Shown: positions 18,224-27,977 of the stretch, piece after piece
Layout of the letters: the number at the start of each line of letters is the position of its first letter
Position numbering within the stretch: position 1 is the first letter of the stretch
Source of the DNA: Pirellula sp.
Lineage (GTDB): Bacteria; Planctomycetota; Planctomycetia; Pirellulales; PNKZ01
Assembly: GCA_013822735.1 (NCBI GenBank)
Contig: PNKZ01000021.1
Location: forward strand, 1-64,000
Reading direction: 5' to 3'
DNA length: 64,000 nucleotides
The notes under the pieces: generated by a model
The model's input: only the letters and a program-made list of their open reading frames with translations
The model's database searches: none
Told to the model about the DNA's origin: nothing
Made by a program: the position numbers and the translations under genes

Positions 18224-18529
18224 TACCTAAGAAGCCAAGCGACTCGAAACCGGCGAACGACAAAGCGTCGCCGCGCGGTTGATCGTCTTGCGGCGTCGGG
18301 CAACTTAAAACAAATCGATTTGGGTCGGGGAAGAGGAACTGGGGTAGCCCGACGGCTGCATGCTGCCGGCAGAAGGCATGCTGCATCGCTTTCAGAAAGG
18401 GATGCCGGCACGACGCGCCGGCGTGGCGGAAGAGTTTGACCTGGACACTTGCCGGCGGTTGAAGTACTTTCCCGACCCACTTCGCGTCCGCATTTCTCGC
18501 AATTCCAACCGCTCGCTTCCGAGGCAGGG
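18224..18529. other. Divergent promoter region upstream of flhA
   Basis: This 306-base gap lies between the minus-strand thioredoxin-like gene and flhA. I saw no convincing sigma-28 or sigma-54 promoter. A TGGACACTTGCC string near 18440 superficially recalls sigma-54 elements, but the spacing is wrong. No gene was seen. Confidence 0.5.
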
Positions 18530-20623
18530 ATGCCACCCCCCGTTCCCGCTGCCGGCACACGTTCGCCGTCGGCGCGGGCTCTCGATTTAGTGCTTCCGAT
18601 CGGCCTGATCGCCGCCATTTTGGTGATCATGGTCCCGTTGCCCCCTGCGCTTTTGGACGTGCTGCTCGCGGTGAACATCAGTACTGCCGTGATCATGCTG
18701 CTCACGACCATCTACGTGCGCACGCCGTTGGAATTCAGCGTCTTTCCTTCGCTCTTGCTCGCGACGACGCTCGGTCGGCTGGTGCTTAACGTCGCCACGA
18801 CGCGCTTGATTCTGACGCGCGGCGCATCGCATGGGCTCGACGCCGCGGGCGAAGTCGTACGGACGTTCGGAGAGTTCGTCGCCGGAGATAAAGTCGTCGT
18901 CGGCATTATCATTTTCGTGATCATCGTCTTGATTCAGTTCATCGTGATTACGAAAGGTGCGACGCGCATCAGCGAAGTCGCCGCACGCTTCGCGTTAGAC
19001 GGTATGCCCGGCAAGCAAATGGCGATCGATGCCGACTTGAATGCCGGAGTGATCGACGAGCGCGAAGCAAAACGACGTCGCGAAGAAATCACGGCCCAAG
19101 CCGACTTTTTCGGGGCTATGGACGGTGCTAGTAAGTTCGTGCGCGGCGACGCCATCGCGGGCATCGTCATCACGATCGTAAACATCGTCGGCGGACTCTT
19201 CATCGGCATGTTCGAAAGCGGTATGACGCTCGGTGAAGCGGCTCATATTTTTACCAAGCTCACGATCGGCGACGGTCTCGTCAGCCAGGTGCCCGCCTTC
19301 TTGATCTCGTTGGCGGCCGGTTTGCTGACCACGCGCAGCAGCACCGACTCCAACTTGCCCGCGCAATTTGTCGGCCAATTGTTGGCCCGTCCGCAAGCGC
19401 TGTTCGTCACCGGCGGCTTCTTGGGAATGCTCGTTTTCACGAGCCTTCCCAAGGTGCCGCTGCTCACGATCGCCGTCGGCTGCATCGGCTTTGCACTCAC
19501 GCTGACACGAAAAGCGGAGTCTACGAAAAAGGCCGAAGAAACTGCGCAGACGGCGGCCGACAAGAAGCCGAAGGAAGAGAAGATCGAAGACCTGTTGAAC
19601 GTCGACCCGATGGAAGTGGAGATCGGCGTCGGATTGATTCGCTTGGCCGATCCGAACCGCGGCGGCGATTTGCTCGATCGCGTGCAGCGCGTTCGGCAAA
19701 ACGTGGCAATGGAAATGGGCATCGTCATGCCCAAAGTACGCATTCGCGACAACATGCGGCTCGAGCAGAACAGCTATCGAATCAAGATCGCCGACGCCGG
19801 CGTCGCGGAAGGCACCGTTTACGCGGGCATGCTCCTTGCAATCGACTCGGGCGCCGTCACCGGAAAAATCCAAGGGCTCGAAACGCGCGAACCGGCCTTC
19901 GGCACCAGGGCGCTCTGGATCGAAGCGTCGATACGCGAACAGGCGGAAATGAAGGGGTACACCGTCGTCGAGCCGGTGAGCGTGCTGGCGACGCATCTTA
20001 CGGAAACGGTCCGACGCTACGGCGATGAAATCCTCACTCGCGACGCCACGAAGCATCTCATCAATCAGCTCAAGACGACTTCCCCCGCCGTCGTCGACGA
20101 ACTTGTACCGGGCATGATGAAACTATCGGACGTGCAGCAGGTGCTTCAGACGTTGCTCCGCGAACAAGTACCGATTCGCCAACTTGCCAAGATTCTCGAA
20201 ACGCTCGGCGATCACGCCGGTCGTATTAAAGACCCGCAACTGCTGACGGAATTCGTGCGCCACAAGTTGGCCCGCACCATTTGCACTCGCTACCGCGACG
20301 CCGAAAAGCGGTTGTTCGTCGTCACGCTCGACCCCGCCTTGGAAGATCGTATTCGCGCCGGTTTCGAGCAGACCGAGCGCGGCATGTTCATTCGCATGTC
20401 GCCGCAAGCAATCGAGATTACTTGCAAGCTGATTGCGAAAGAGTTGGAAAAACTTACGACGCACAATCGTCAACCGATCGTGTTGGTGAGCCCGCAGATT
20501 CGCGCGGCGCTGAAGCAGATGTCGACGTCGCATCTGCCTCAGTTGGTAGTGCTGAGCTACAACGAAGTGACGCGTGATACGGCGATCGAATCCGTGGCGA
20601 TGGTGTCGGACGCAGGGAAGTAA
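18530..20623 (+). CDS. flhA: Flagellar biosynthesis protein FlhA
   Basis: The 697 residues match the usual FlhA length. Export-gate FlhA has an N-terminal membrane half (here ~residues 18-330, starting DLVLPIGLIAA) and a cytoplasmic half that docks export substrates and chaperones. The sequence shows TPLEFSVFPSLLL, TRGASHGLDAAGEV, the conserved FHIPEP-region equivalent (DAGVIDEREAKRRREE near 180) and the late VLSYNEV. ATG 18530 was chosen over an in-frame upstream ATG because FlhA homology starts just after it. It is first in a run flhA-flhF-flhG-orf-fliA, the standard flagellar regulation order. Confidence 0.97.
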   Translation: MPPPVPAAGTRSPSARALDLVLPIGLIAAILVIMVPLPPALLDVLLAVNISTAVIMLLTTIYVRTPLEFSVFPSLLLATTLGRLVLNVATTRLILTRGASHGLDAAGEVVRTFGEFVAGDKVVVGIIIFVIIVLIQFIVITKGATRISEVAARFALDGMPGKQMAIDADLNAGVIDEREAKRRREEITAQADFFGAMDGASKFVRGDAIAGIVITIVNIVGGLFIGMFESGMTLGEAAHIFTKLTIGDGLVSQVPAFLISLAAGLLTTRSSTDSNLPAQFVGQLLARPQALFVTGGFLGMLVFTSLPKVPLLTIAVGCIGFALTLTRKAESTKKAEETAQTAADKKPKEEKIEDLLNVDPMEVEIGVGLIRLADPNRGGDLLDRVQRVRQNVAMEMGIVMPKVRIRDNMRLEQNSYRIKIADAGVAEGTVYAGMLLAIDSGAVTGKIQGLETREPAFGTRALWIEASIREQAEMKGYTVVEPVSVLATHLTETVRRYGDEILTRDATKHLINQLKTTSPAVVDELVPGMMKLSDVQQVLQTLLREQVPIRQLAKILETLGDHAGRIKDPQLLTEFVRHKLARTICTRYRDAEKRLFVVTLDPALEDRIRAGFEQTERGMFIRMSPQAIEITCKLIAKELEKLTTHNRQPIVLVSPQIRAALKQMSTSHLPQLVVLSYNEVTRDTAIESVAMVSDAGK

Positions 20624-20659
20624 CCAGGTTGTTCGTCTGTTTCAGGGGAGAGGTATCGC

Positions 20660-21934
20660 ATGGAAGTGAAAACCTACCGAGCTGCAACGATGCAGGAAGC
20701 TTTGGCCATGGTGCGAAGCGACCTCGGGCCGACGGCCGCCGTGTTGCACACGCGCGAAATCGGCACGAGCGGGCTACTCAAGTGGCTTCCGGGCATGCGA
20801 CGCATCGAGGTGACTGCCGCCCTAGAAGTGAACGTGCCGAGCCGCTTTGCGAACCGCAAGACAAGCGATCAGGGCCTCGATTTGACGACTCCCCATGCGC
20901 GCAAGGCCGCCGAGCCGCAGCCGTCTCCACGTCGTGCAGCCGTCGCGGAAGTCGGCGGCGTCACGTATGAATCATCGGCAAGCGCTCCTCCGCGATCACA
21001 CGTCCCCCATCAAGCCGCCGAGGAAGTAAAAACACAAATCAGCGAACTCCAGGCTCTGGTGGCCGATCTTTGCCGGCGAACGCGCGGGACGGGCCATCAG
21101 GAACTGCCGGAATCGTTGTTCCGGCTCTACACCGACTTGATTGAAGCGGAAGTAAGCGACGGCGTAGCTCGCGATTTGGTAGAGCGTTTGCGCCGTGAAA
21201 CCACGGAAGGCGAACGCGAAGATACGATCATGCTCCGTTCACGACTCGCGCGCATGATCGAAGCGGATATTGCCGTAAGCGGACCCATTCGCGTGGAGTC
21301 GGGTCGTCGACGATTGGTGGCTTTGGTCGGACCGACCGGCGTCGGCAAGACGACGACCATTGCCAAATTGGCGGCAAATTTCCGGCTTCGCGAAAAGAAG
21401 CGAGTCGGCTTGATCACTGTGGATACGTATCGGATCGCCGCCGTCGAACAACTTCGCACCTATGCCGACATTATCGATCTGCCGATGCATGTCGTCAGCA
21501 CACCGCGCGAAATGCGTGATGCGGTCAACAGTTTGTCGTCGATGGATCTGGTGCTGTTGGATACGGCCGGTCGTAGCCCTCACGACGACGTCAAAATTCA
21601 GGAATTGAAGAGCTTCCTGCTGGAGGCGGCGGCGGACGAAGTGCATTTGGTGCTCAGCGCTACGGCCGGTGCGGCGTCGCTCGAGAAAACGGCAAAGCAG
21701 TTCTCGGCGGTCGGCACGACGCATTTGCTGCTTACGAAACTCGACGAAGCGGCGGGACTCGGACACTTACTGCCGTTGCTAAGTACGCGGAAATTGCCGC
21801 TGAGTTATCTGACTGACGGCCAAAGCGTGCCCGATGATATCGCTCCTGCCGATGCCGTGCGATTGGCCTGCGGCGTCTTGGGACTCGACCTTCCGACGAG
21901 CGGCCGCAGTTCGGTGGCGAACGCGCTACGCTAA
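20660..21934 (+). CDS. flhF: Flagellar SRP-type GTPase FlhF
   Basis: The 424-residue protein belongs to the SRP54/FtsY/FlhF GTPase family and controls flagellar placement and number. ATG 20660 follows a GGGGAGAGG ribosome site. The N-terminal MKVKTY-like start (MEVKTYRAATMQEAL) is typical of FlhF. A variable linker (~60-120) follows, then the NG domain: P-loop GPTGVGKT (224-231), DTYRIAAVEQLRTYA, DTAGR and TKLDEA. FlhF works with FlhG, encoded 61 bases downstream. The protein appears complete. Confidence 0.97.
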   Translation: MEVKTYRAATMQEALAMVRSDLGPTAAVLHTREIGTSGLLKWLPGMRRIEVTAALEVNVPSRFANRKTSDQGLDLTTPHARKAAEPQPSPRRAAVAEVGGVTYESSASAPPRSHVPHQAAEEVKTQISELQALVADLCRRTRGTGHQELPESLFRLYTDLIEAEVSDGVARDLVERLRRETTEGEREDTIMLRSRLARMIEADIAVSGPIRVESGRRRLVALVGPTGVGKTTTIAKLAANFRLREKKRVGLITVDTYRIAAVEQLRTYADIIDLPMHVVSTPREMRDAVNSLSSMDLVLLDTAGRSPHDDVKIQELKSFLLEAAADEVHLVLSATAGAASLEKTAKQFSAVGTTHLLLTKLDEAAGLGHLLPLLSTRKLPLSYLTDGQSVPDDIAPADAVRLACGVLGLDLPTSGRSSVANALR

Positions 21935-21995
21935 TGCGGAAGAGATTACGAACAAACGGCGGGATCGAAGTTCTGATTATCGAAGCGGTGCGGCC

Positions 21996-22871
21996 ATGAT
22001 GCCTGACCAAGCAAATGATTTGAGAAAACTCGTGCTACAAAGCGGGCGAGGTGGGCTCCACGATGCGCCGCCGCCAAAGCTTATCGTAGTTGCCGGCGGC
22101 AAGGGGGGCGTCGGTACGACGACCGTCGCCGTGAACCTGGCCGTCGCTTTAGCGCGCGACGGGCGCCGCACCGTGCTAGTCGATGCCGATTTCGCCGGAC
22201 CGGATTGTGCGAGCCTTTGTAGGATCGACGAACGTTACGGAGCCGCCGATGTTTTGGCGGGCCGACGCACGGTGCACGAAGTTTTACAGCTCGGTCCCGG
22301 CGGAATTCAGGTGCTGCCTGCAACGCGCGGCCTCACCGACCCGGCGGATTGCACGCCGCAAGCGCAAGAGCGGATGCTCACTCAGTTAGAAGCGTTGGGT
22401 CCCCACGCAGACGTCGTCTTGCTCGATGCCGGCAGCGGCAGCGGCCGCGTCATGCGAGCTTTCTGGGAAGCGGCCGATTTGGTCCTTTTGGTGACGCATC
22501 CCGACACGGTCGCCGTGATGGACGCCTACGCGGCTGTGAAGTTGATCTGCCAAGACCAAACGCCGCGTGCGCCGATCTACTGCATTGCAAATTGCGCTCC
22601 CGACGAAATCGCCGCGGCCGACGTGCACGAACGGCTCGACCGAGCTTGCCGGCGATTTCTTGGGATGCAGCTTTCGTCGGCCGGCTTCCTACCTTTTGAT
22701 CCGTGCGTTCCGCGCGCCGCCGCCGAACAGCAACCCTTCCTCATTAATGCGCCTGAAGGGGCGGCGTCGATCGGAATTGACCGCTTGGCGACCGAGGTTG
22801 CGCGATTGCTCGACGCGGAATCGCCGCTTCATATTCACTTCGATCCGCGAGCTTTGACGCCGCGCGAGTAA
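21996..22871 (+). CDS. flhG: MinD/ParA-like ATPase FlhG
   Basis: Two consecutive ATGs (21996, 21999) are possible starts; a longer frame to 21834 overlaps flhF and is rejected. The 291-residue product has the deviant Walker A GGKGGVGTT (34-42), VDADFAGPD (~67) and a LLDAGSGSG switch-like motif. It is most similar to FlhG/YlxH, the numerical regulator of flagella that stimulates FlhF GTPase activity. It lacks obvious N-terminal DQAxxLR repeats beyond DQANDLRKL (~4-12), which is exactly the short FlhF-activating helix motif known in this family. Confidence 0.93.
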   Translation: MMPDQANDLRKLVLQSGRGGLHDAPPPKLIVVAGGKGGVGTTTVAVNLAVALARDGRRTVLVDADFAGPDCASLCRIDERYGAADVLAGRRTVHEVLQLGPGGIQVLPATRGLTDPADCTPQAQERMLTQLEALGPHADVVLLDAGSGSGRVMRAFWEAADLVLLVTHPDTVAVMDAYAAVKLICQDQTPRAPIYCIANCAPDEIAAADVHERLDRACRRFLGMQLSSAGFLPFDPCVPRAAAEQQPFLINAPEGAASIGIDRLATEVARLLDAESPLHIHFDPRALTPRE

Positions 22872-23071
22872 TCTCGGCGCATCCTCCGGCCTGACTTAAT
22901 TTCCTAACTTCTTCGAAATCATCGGTTTTCACTAATCACTCAGACCTGCGATGTCGATACACAGACACACCGCCGATAGCCAAACTCGCGAAACCGCCGG
23001 CAAACTTTGCCGGTTGCATAATTTGCGACCGGCGGCCGAACGAAAGTTCAGGACGGACGGAGTAGTCGACG

Positions 23072-23305
23072 GTGCATCGCCAGTTCGCCGGAATTCTGGG
23101 CTCCATCGCTTTCACGATCACCGTGATGCGCGGATGGGCCGTGGGAGGAGACGCGACGAACGTTTTACCGCGAGCCGTTGCGAGCTTGATCTTGTTTGCA
23201 GTTTTGGGTGCAGTCGCGGGACGAATCGGCTTGTGGATGGTGGAAGAGGGAGTCGCGGCGCGATTCAAAGATCAGATGGCCGCCACGAAGAAGCCGGGCA
23301 AGTAA
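23072..23305 (+). CDS. Small membrane protein in flagellar operon, 77 aa
   Basis: The product starts at GTG 23072, with GGAG about 9 bases upstream. It has two hydrophobic segments (~6-25 and ~33-56) separated by a short polar turn, then a charged tail ending KKPGK. It lies 200 bases after flhG and about 190 before fliA on the same strand. I do not recognise the family. The position suggests a membrane-associated accessory of flagellar assembly, or simply a passenger gene. Coding support is the clean amphipathic/hydrophobic pattern and the ribosome site. Confidence 0.6.
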   Translation: MHRQFAGILGSIAFTITVMRGWAVGGDATNVLPRAVASLILFAVLGAVAGRIGLWMVEEGVAARFKDQMAATKKPGK

Positions 23306-23498
23306 CGACGAAACGAAGAATCAACCGATTTGGTTGAAACAATACACAGCATGTTCACACGGCCCTTGGGTCTTGCGGACTGCTCGATGCTAGTGATGGT
23401 GATAGGAAGTTGAGAGCTGCTCGTCGGAGCGGCACTCGCGGTGCGAGCAGGAAGCTCGTCCGAAAAGTTTGGATTCAGCGGCATTCACGGAGGATTGC

Positions 23499-24278
23499 AT
23501 GGCCACGGTCGCCTTAGACGATATTGCGCAAGTTTGGGAAGCATTTAAAGCCGACCAAGAGAACCAGGACTATCGCAACCGGTTGGTTGAGCAATATCTG
23601 CCGCTCGTCAAATACAACGGTGAGCGCATTTGGGCCCGACTTCCGGAAGGGGTCGAGCTCGACGACTTAATCTCGGCCGGCGTTTTCGGACTGATGGACG
23701 CCATCGACGCGTTCGATATGACGCGCGGCGTGAAGTTTGAAACTTACTGCGTTCCGCGTATTCGCGGCGCCATGCTCGACGAACTCCGGACGATGGATTG
23801 GGTACCGCGCCTCGTCCGCTCGAAGGCCAGCAAGCTCAACGAAGCGCTGAAGACGCTCGAAGCGAAACTCGGCCGCACGCCAACGGAAATCGAACTCTCG
23901 CAACGCCTCGAAATCAGCGTCGGGGAACTTGAGAAGATGATGGTCGAGGCCAACGCCGTCGGCCTGATCTCGCTCGACAAGAAGTGGTACGAGACCGACA
24001 GCTACAAGGACGTCCGCGAGATCGACATTCTCGAAGACAAGAAGGGCGAAGACCCGACGCGTCGCATTCAAAAGAGCGACCTGATGCGGCTGGTCACGAA
24101 GGGGCTCAACCGTAACGAACGGCTCATCATCATCCTCTACTACTATGAGGAATTGACGATGAAGGAAATCGGAGCCACGCTCGATCTTTCCGAAAGCCGC
24201 GTCAGCCAAATGCACAGTTCGATCGTGCAACGGCTGCAAAGCCAACTCGAACGCCGCCGCGGCGAGTTCGGCGGATAA
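23499..24278 (+). CDS. fliA: RNA polymerase sigma factor FliA (sigma-28/WhiG family)
   Basis: ATG 23499 has GGAGG 6 bases upstream; the longer frame from 23469 is rejected. The 259-residue sigma factor has region 2 (LVKYNGERIWARLPEGVELDDL, ISAGVFGLMDAIDAFD, FETYCVPRIRGAMLDELR), region 3 with LGRTPTEIE, and region 4 (LTMKEIGATLDLSESRVSQMHSS). GVKFETY...RGAMLDELR is diagnostic of FliA/WhiG. It directs transcription of late flagellar genes. It closes the flagellar cluster; the anti-sigma FlgM was not found in the window. Confidence 0.96.
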   Translation: MATVALDDIAQVWEAFKADQENQDYRNRLVEQYLPLVKYNGERIWARLPEGVELDDLISAGVFGLMDAIDAFDMTRGVKFETYCVPRIRGAMLDELRTMDWVPRLVRSKASKLNEALKTLEAKLGRTPTEIELSQRLEISVGELEKMMVEANAVGLISLDKKWYETDSYKDVREIDILEDKKGEDPTRRIQKSDLMRLVTKGLNRNERLIIILYYYEELTMKEIGATLDLSESRVSQMHSSIVQRLQSQLERRRGEFGG

Positions 24279-24296
24279 CGTCCTACCTGAGCCAAG

Positions 24297-25490
24297 CTAT
24301 TTCAACAACACGACGTGCGGCGAGCTCACGAGAGCTCCCCGCTCGTCGGTGATGTTGAGATACATCACCAGCGGTCGAGCCGCCGGTATCGTCGCTCGCA
24401 CCGTGCCGCGCCCCAAGATGGCCGGCACGCTCTTCCAAACGCGATGTTGCCACGGCCCGCTCGCCACGGCGTAGTTCAATTCCGCCTGTTTGATCGATGC
24501 CGGGCCGCCGGTCGATGCCGAGACGTTCCCTTCAACGATTTCCATCGGCCCAATGCGCGGCAGCGGCGAACTCTTCTTGAGGACGCTGTCGACGAACATC
24601 CCGATCTCTTCCGGCAGCCATCCGGAAGAATGGCCGTGCGGCATCTTCACGCGGATGCAGAGCGTCACCGCCCCTTGCGGCAAGTTGTACGACTTCTGAT
24701 AGCTATCCAACGGATAAGCGAAGTCGTTCGTGCCGTTCACAAAGAGCATCGGGCAGGTCGCGCCCGGCAGATAGCGCGAAGGGTCGAACTCTTCAAGCCA
24801 GAGCTTGCGACACTCCGGCGTCATCTTCGAGAACCGGCCGAGCCAGGCGCTGTTGTCGCCGAGAAAGCCGCAACCGTAAACCGGCACGGCGACCTTCAGC
24901 CGCTCGTCGATTCCCGCGACGATACAGGTGAGATAGCCGCCCCACGAGATGCCGGTGATGCCGATGCGGTTCTTATCCACTTCCGGTAGCGACGCGAGCA
25001 GCGAATGGCCGCGCACGACAGCCGCCACTGCGTGATAGCTCCACATGTCGCGCACGCCGTCGCGTGTAAACTCGCCGAACTTGCCGTCATCGTCCTGGTC
25101 GGGTCCGGCGTCGGCATGGGGCTTGCCGTCCGGCCCCTTACCGGCGAGATCCATGGCCAGCGCCACGTAGCCCCGTTTGGCCCAAAGCCGCGCCCACTCG
25201 GCGAACGCCTTACCACCCCCGCCATGCACGCAGAGCATCGCCGGGAACGGGCCTTCTCCTTCGGCGGGCTTCGCGTAATACGCAAACACGCGCGTCGGTT
25301 TCCCCTTCAGCGGCACGTTGTCGTAATACACTTCCTGCACGCCGGTGCTTTCCTTGCCGAACTCGGCGGTAGGCGTCGGCGTGAGCTCCGCGATGTTCCA
25401 CGGGCCGGTGTTGCGCGGCCCTGCGGCAAACGCATTCGCGCACATCGTCCAACCAACCACCAGCGCGATCGCAAACTTTGATAACTTCAT
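24297..25490 (-). CDS. Exported alpha/beta hydrolase (dienelactone hydrolase / acetyl xylan esterase-like)
   Basis: Start ATG 25490 gives a signal peptide (MKLSKFAIALVVG...NAFAAG). The 397-residue product has CVHGGGGKAFAEWARLW, the oxyanion-hole region of alpha/beta hydrolases, and the nucleophile elbow GISWGG (~200). A late HGHSSGW could supply the catalytic histidine. An additional C-terminal beta domain of ~90 residues follows. It is probably a secreted esterase acting on polysaccharide side groups. The neighbouring beta-helix protein at 25525, same strand and 34 bases upstream, suggests a small polysaccharide-related unit. Confidence 0.85.
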   Translation of the reverse strand: MKLSKFAIALVVGWTMCANAFAAGPRNTGPWNIAELTPTPTAEFGKESTGVQEVYYDNVPLKGKPTRVFAYYAKPAEGEGPFPAMLCVHGGGGKAFAEWARLWAKRGYVALAMDLAGKGPDGKPHADAGPDQDDDGKFGEFTRDGVRDMWSYHAVAAVVRGHSLLASLPEVDKNRIGITGISWGGYLTCIVAGIDERLKVAVPVYGCGFLGDNSAWLGRFSKMTPECRKLWLEEFDPSRYLPGATCPMLFVNGTNDFAYPLDSYQKSYNLPQGAVTLCIRVKMPHGHSSGWLPEEIGMFVDSVLKKSSPLPRIGPMEIVEGNVSASTGGPASIKQAELNYAVASGPWQHRVWKSVPAILGRGTVRATIPAARPLVMYLNITDERGALVSSPHVVLLK

Positions 25491-25524
25491 GGCGTAGCTA
25501 CCCGGTATCCTGATATGTATCAGC

Positions 25525-26709
25525 CTATTCTTTCTTGGCGGCCTTTTTCGGGCCGTTGTCGACATCAATATTCAACTCGACGACGATGTTCTCGCCCGTT
25601 TCCGGTTGTTGCACGGCGTCGACCGACAGTCCGGTGAACGTATTGGCGACCGCCGTAACGTCACGGGCCCCTTCAATTACGAGACCGCCGGCGGGATCAT
25701 CGAGCACCGGTCGCTTGGTTTGGGCCGTGCCGATGTACGAATCGCTAAACGCGTTGCCCACCACCGGAATCCGGCCGCTTTGCTTGCCGATGACCACGGC
25801 ACGCTTGTGCACCAATGGGAAGCTGTTGCCCGTGACGGCGCAGCCGTGAGCGTCGCGCAGGTCGATGCCGCACTTCATTTCATGCGCGATCACGTTTGCG
25901 CTGAGCGTGATGCCGTAGCAGTCGCGGTCGAGGATGATGCCGGTGTCTTGGCATTCTTCGATCATGTTACCGCTGACGACGGAGCCGTACGTGTTCTCGA
26001 TCACCACGCCATGCCGCAAGTGGTCGTCCACATTGTTGCCGGTCATGCACAAGTTGTAGGCGTCGATACAGCGCACGGCGTCGAGATTCTCTTCGAAATG
26101 GTTGCCGCACACGACGATATCGTGACAGCCGATGATTTCGAGTCCCGTCGCTTTGTTGTACGTGATGAGGCAGTCGCTCACGCGAGGGTCTTCGTAACAA
26201 TAATCGAGGTAGATACCGTGCTTACCGTGGTTGCTCACGGTCACGCCGTGAATGAAGATTTCTTGCACGTAATTGGCTTCGATCCCGTGTCCGCTCTTCT
26301 CGTTGCCGGTGATCCGCAGGTCGGCAATTTGCACGCGCCAATTGCGGAACTTGCCTTCCTTTTTCTCCGGAAACTCCGGATGCCGCACGACGAGCGCCGA
26401 TTCACCGGCTTCGTTCTTGTTGACGATATGGGTCGCCGCGCCGCTGCCGCGAATCAATGTATCGCCGCGCAGAACTTCAAGTGGCTCCGTGATCTCAAAC
26501 GTTCCCGGCGGGAGTTCGACGACGCCCCCTTCCACGGGCACCGCGTCGAGAGCCGCTTGCAACGTCGGGTACTTTGCGGCATCGATCATCGCTCGCGCTC
26601 CGGGAAGGCCGGTCGGCGCGACAGGCTTCTCGGGCTGCAGAGCGGCATGAAGTGCGAAGCCGAACATGCCGACGAAGCCGGCGGCGAGCAAGGCGACGGA
26701 GATGCGCAT
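25525..26709 (-). CDS. Right-handed parallel beta-helix repeat protein, exported
   Basis: The 394-residue protein has an N-terminal signal (MRISVALLAAGFVGMFGFALHAA). It then shows the polysaccharide-lyase-like start KYPTLQAALDAVP...GGVVELPPGTFEI and many short coils of the type VCGNHFEENLDAV, MTGNNVDDHLRHG and VSGNMIEECQDTG. This is the parallel beta-helix signature with asparagine ladders (~residues 120-330). Such folds are found in pectate lyases, epimerases and surface adhesins. No lyase catalytic residues can be assigned. It is probably the first gene of a two-gene unit with the esterase at 24297. Confidence 0.88.
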   Translation of the reverse strand: MRISVALLAAGFVGMFGFALHAALQPEKPVAPTGLPGARAMIDAAKYPTLQAALDAVPVEGGVVELPPGTFEITEPLEVLRGDTLIRGSGAATHIVNKNEAGESALVVRHPEFPEKKEGKFRNWRVQIADLRITGNEKSGHGIEANYVQEIFIHGVTVSNHGKHGIYLDYCYEDPRVSDCLITYNKATGLEIIGCHDIVVCGNHFEENLDAVRCIDAYNLCMTGNNVDDHLRHGVVIENTYGSVVSGNMIEECQDTGIILDRDCYGITLSANVIAHEMKCGIDLRDAHGCAVTGNSFPLVHKRAVVIGKQSGRIPVVGNAFSDSYIGTAQTKRPVLDDPAGGLVIEGARDVTAVANTFTGLSVDAVQQPETGENIVVELNIDVDNGPKKAAKKE

Positions 26710-26845
26710 TGTCGGAACTCCGATAAACCGGGCGGGAGTGTAGGCGGGAGAACGGCCAACTTAACACGCCGCGCGGCAGTATGGTAGAACTTTTTACGTC
26801 CCTCAGAATGACCGATGCGAATCTACGTTTGAAGCACCGATCGCC

Positions 26846-27802
26846 ATGACGCTCCTCTATTCCGACGCACGCTTTTTGAATCACGAGACCGGCCGGCATC
26901 CGGAGTGCCCGGCCCGACTGAAGTCGATCGTCAAGCGTTTGGCCGACGACGGACTCGACGCGCGCTGCACAAAACGCGATTGCACGCCGGCCACGCTCGC
27001 ACAACTCGAGCGCTGCCACGGACGCGACTACGTCCGTCAACTCCGTGAATCGATCGTCGCCGGCAAGCTCGGCTCCATCGAGCAAGACACCATCGTCTCC
27101 GCCGGTTCCTACGATGCCGCAATACTCGCGAGCGGAACAGTCTGCGACGCCGTAGCGCGCGTGATGAAGGGCGAAGATAAATCGGCGCTCTGCCTTGTGC
27201 GTCCGCCGGGCCATCATGCTTTGAAGAACGCGCCGATGGGGTTTTGCTTGTTTAACAATATCGCCGTCGGGGCGCGCGCGGCACTCGTCGAACAGCGCCT
27301 CGACCGCGTGCTGGTCATCGATTGGGACGTGCATCACGGCAACGGCACGCAGGACGAATTCTACGAAGATGAGCAGGTCGGCTTCCTGTCGATCCATCGC
27401 TATCCGTTCTATCCCGGCAGCGGCGCAGCCGATGAAACGGGGCGAGGCAAAGGGCTCGGCACGACCGTGAACGTGCCGGTCGAGTACGGAACCTCGCGGG
27501 CCAAATACTTCGACGCCTTCCGCTCGGGGCTCGAACGAATCGCCGAGCGAATGAAGCCGCAGCTGGTGCTCGTCAGCGCGGGTTTTGATGCACACAAGGA
27601 CGACCCGATCGGCTCGCTCGACCTCGAGACCGACGACTTCATCGAGCTCACCAAGCTCGTGCAGGGGGTCGCCGACACGCATGCGGGCGGGCGCATCGTC
27701 AGCGTGCTGGAAGGGGGCTACAACCTCGACGCGCTGGCCGCAAGCGTCGCCGTGCACCTACGCACGCTCCTCGACCACGGGGCGGCCGGCGTTAAGCAGT
27801 AG
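26846..27802 (+). CDS. Histone deacetylase / acetylpolyamine amidohydrolase superfamily protein
   Basis: The 318-residue protein carries all zinc-hydrolase signatures of the HDAC/AcuC/acetylpolyamine amidohydrolase superfamily. These are HPECPARL near the start, RPPGHHA (~125-131) with the catalytic histidine pair, DWDVHHGNGTQ (~156-166) with zinc ligands, SIHRYPFYPGSG, and SAGFDAHKDDP (~245-255) with the second zinc aspartate, ending EGGYNL. In bacteria these act on acetylated small molecules or proteins. Length and motifs indicate a complete cytoplasmic enzyme. It is divergent from the beta-helix gene and apparently monocistronic. Confidence 0.95.
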   Translation: MTLLYSDARFLNHETGRHPECPARLKSIVKRLADDGLDARCTKRDCTPATLAQLERCHGRDYVRQLRESIVAGKLGSIEQDTIVSAGSYDAAILASGTVCDAVARVMKGEDKSALCLVRPPGHHALKNAPMGFCLFNNIAVGARAALVEQRLDRVLVIDWDVHHGNGTQDEFYEDEQVGFLSIHRYPFYPGSGAADETGRGKGLGTTVNVPVEYGTSRAKYFDAFRSGLERIAERMKPQLVLVSAGFDAHKDDPIGSLDLETDDFIELTKLVQGVADTHAGGRIVSVLEGGYNLDALAASVAVHLRTLLDHGAAGVKQ

Positions 27803-27977
27803 CGTCGAGTGCCCCGCCGGCGAAACCTTCGACCGGCTGCGGGGTAGCATACTGTGCGGCTGTGCGACCGCAGGCTGGTTTCAACCCACCGGTTGACCTA
27901 AACTGGATGCATCTTCACGGCGCAAGCCCTCGGGCATTTGCCATCGCCACGTCACCACCGAAAGTACGGGTACGTTT

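Noticed and set aside
18430-18460. Sigma-54 promoter upstream of flhA
   Set aside because: TGGACACTTGCC lacks the correct distance between the GG and GC elements.
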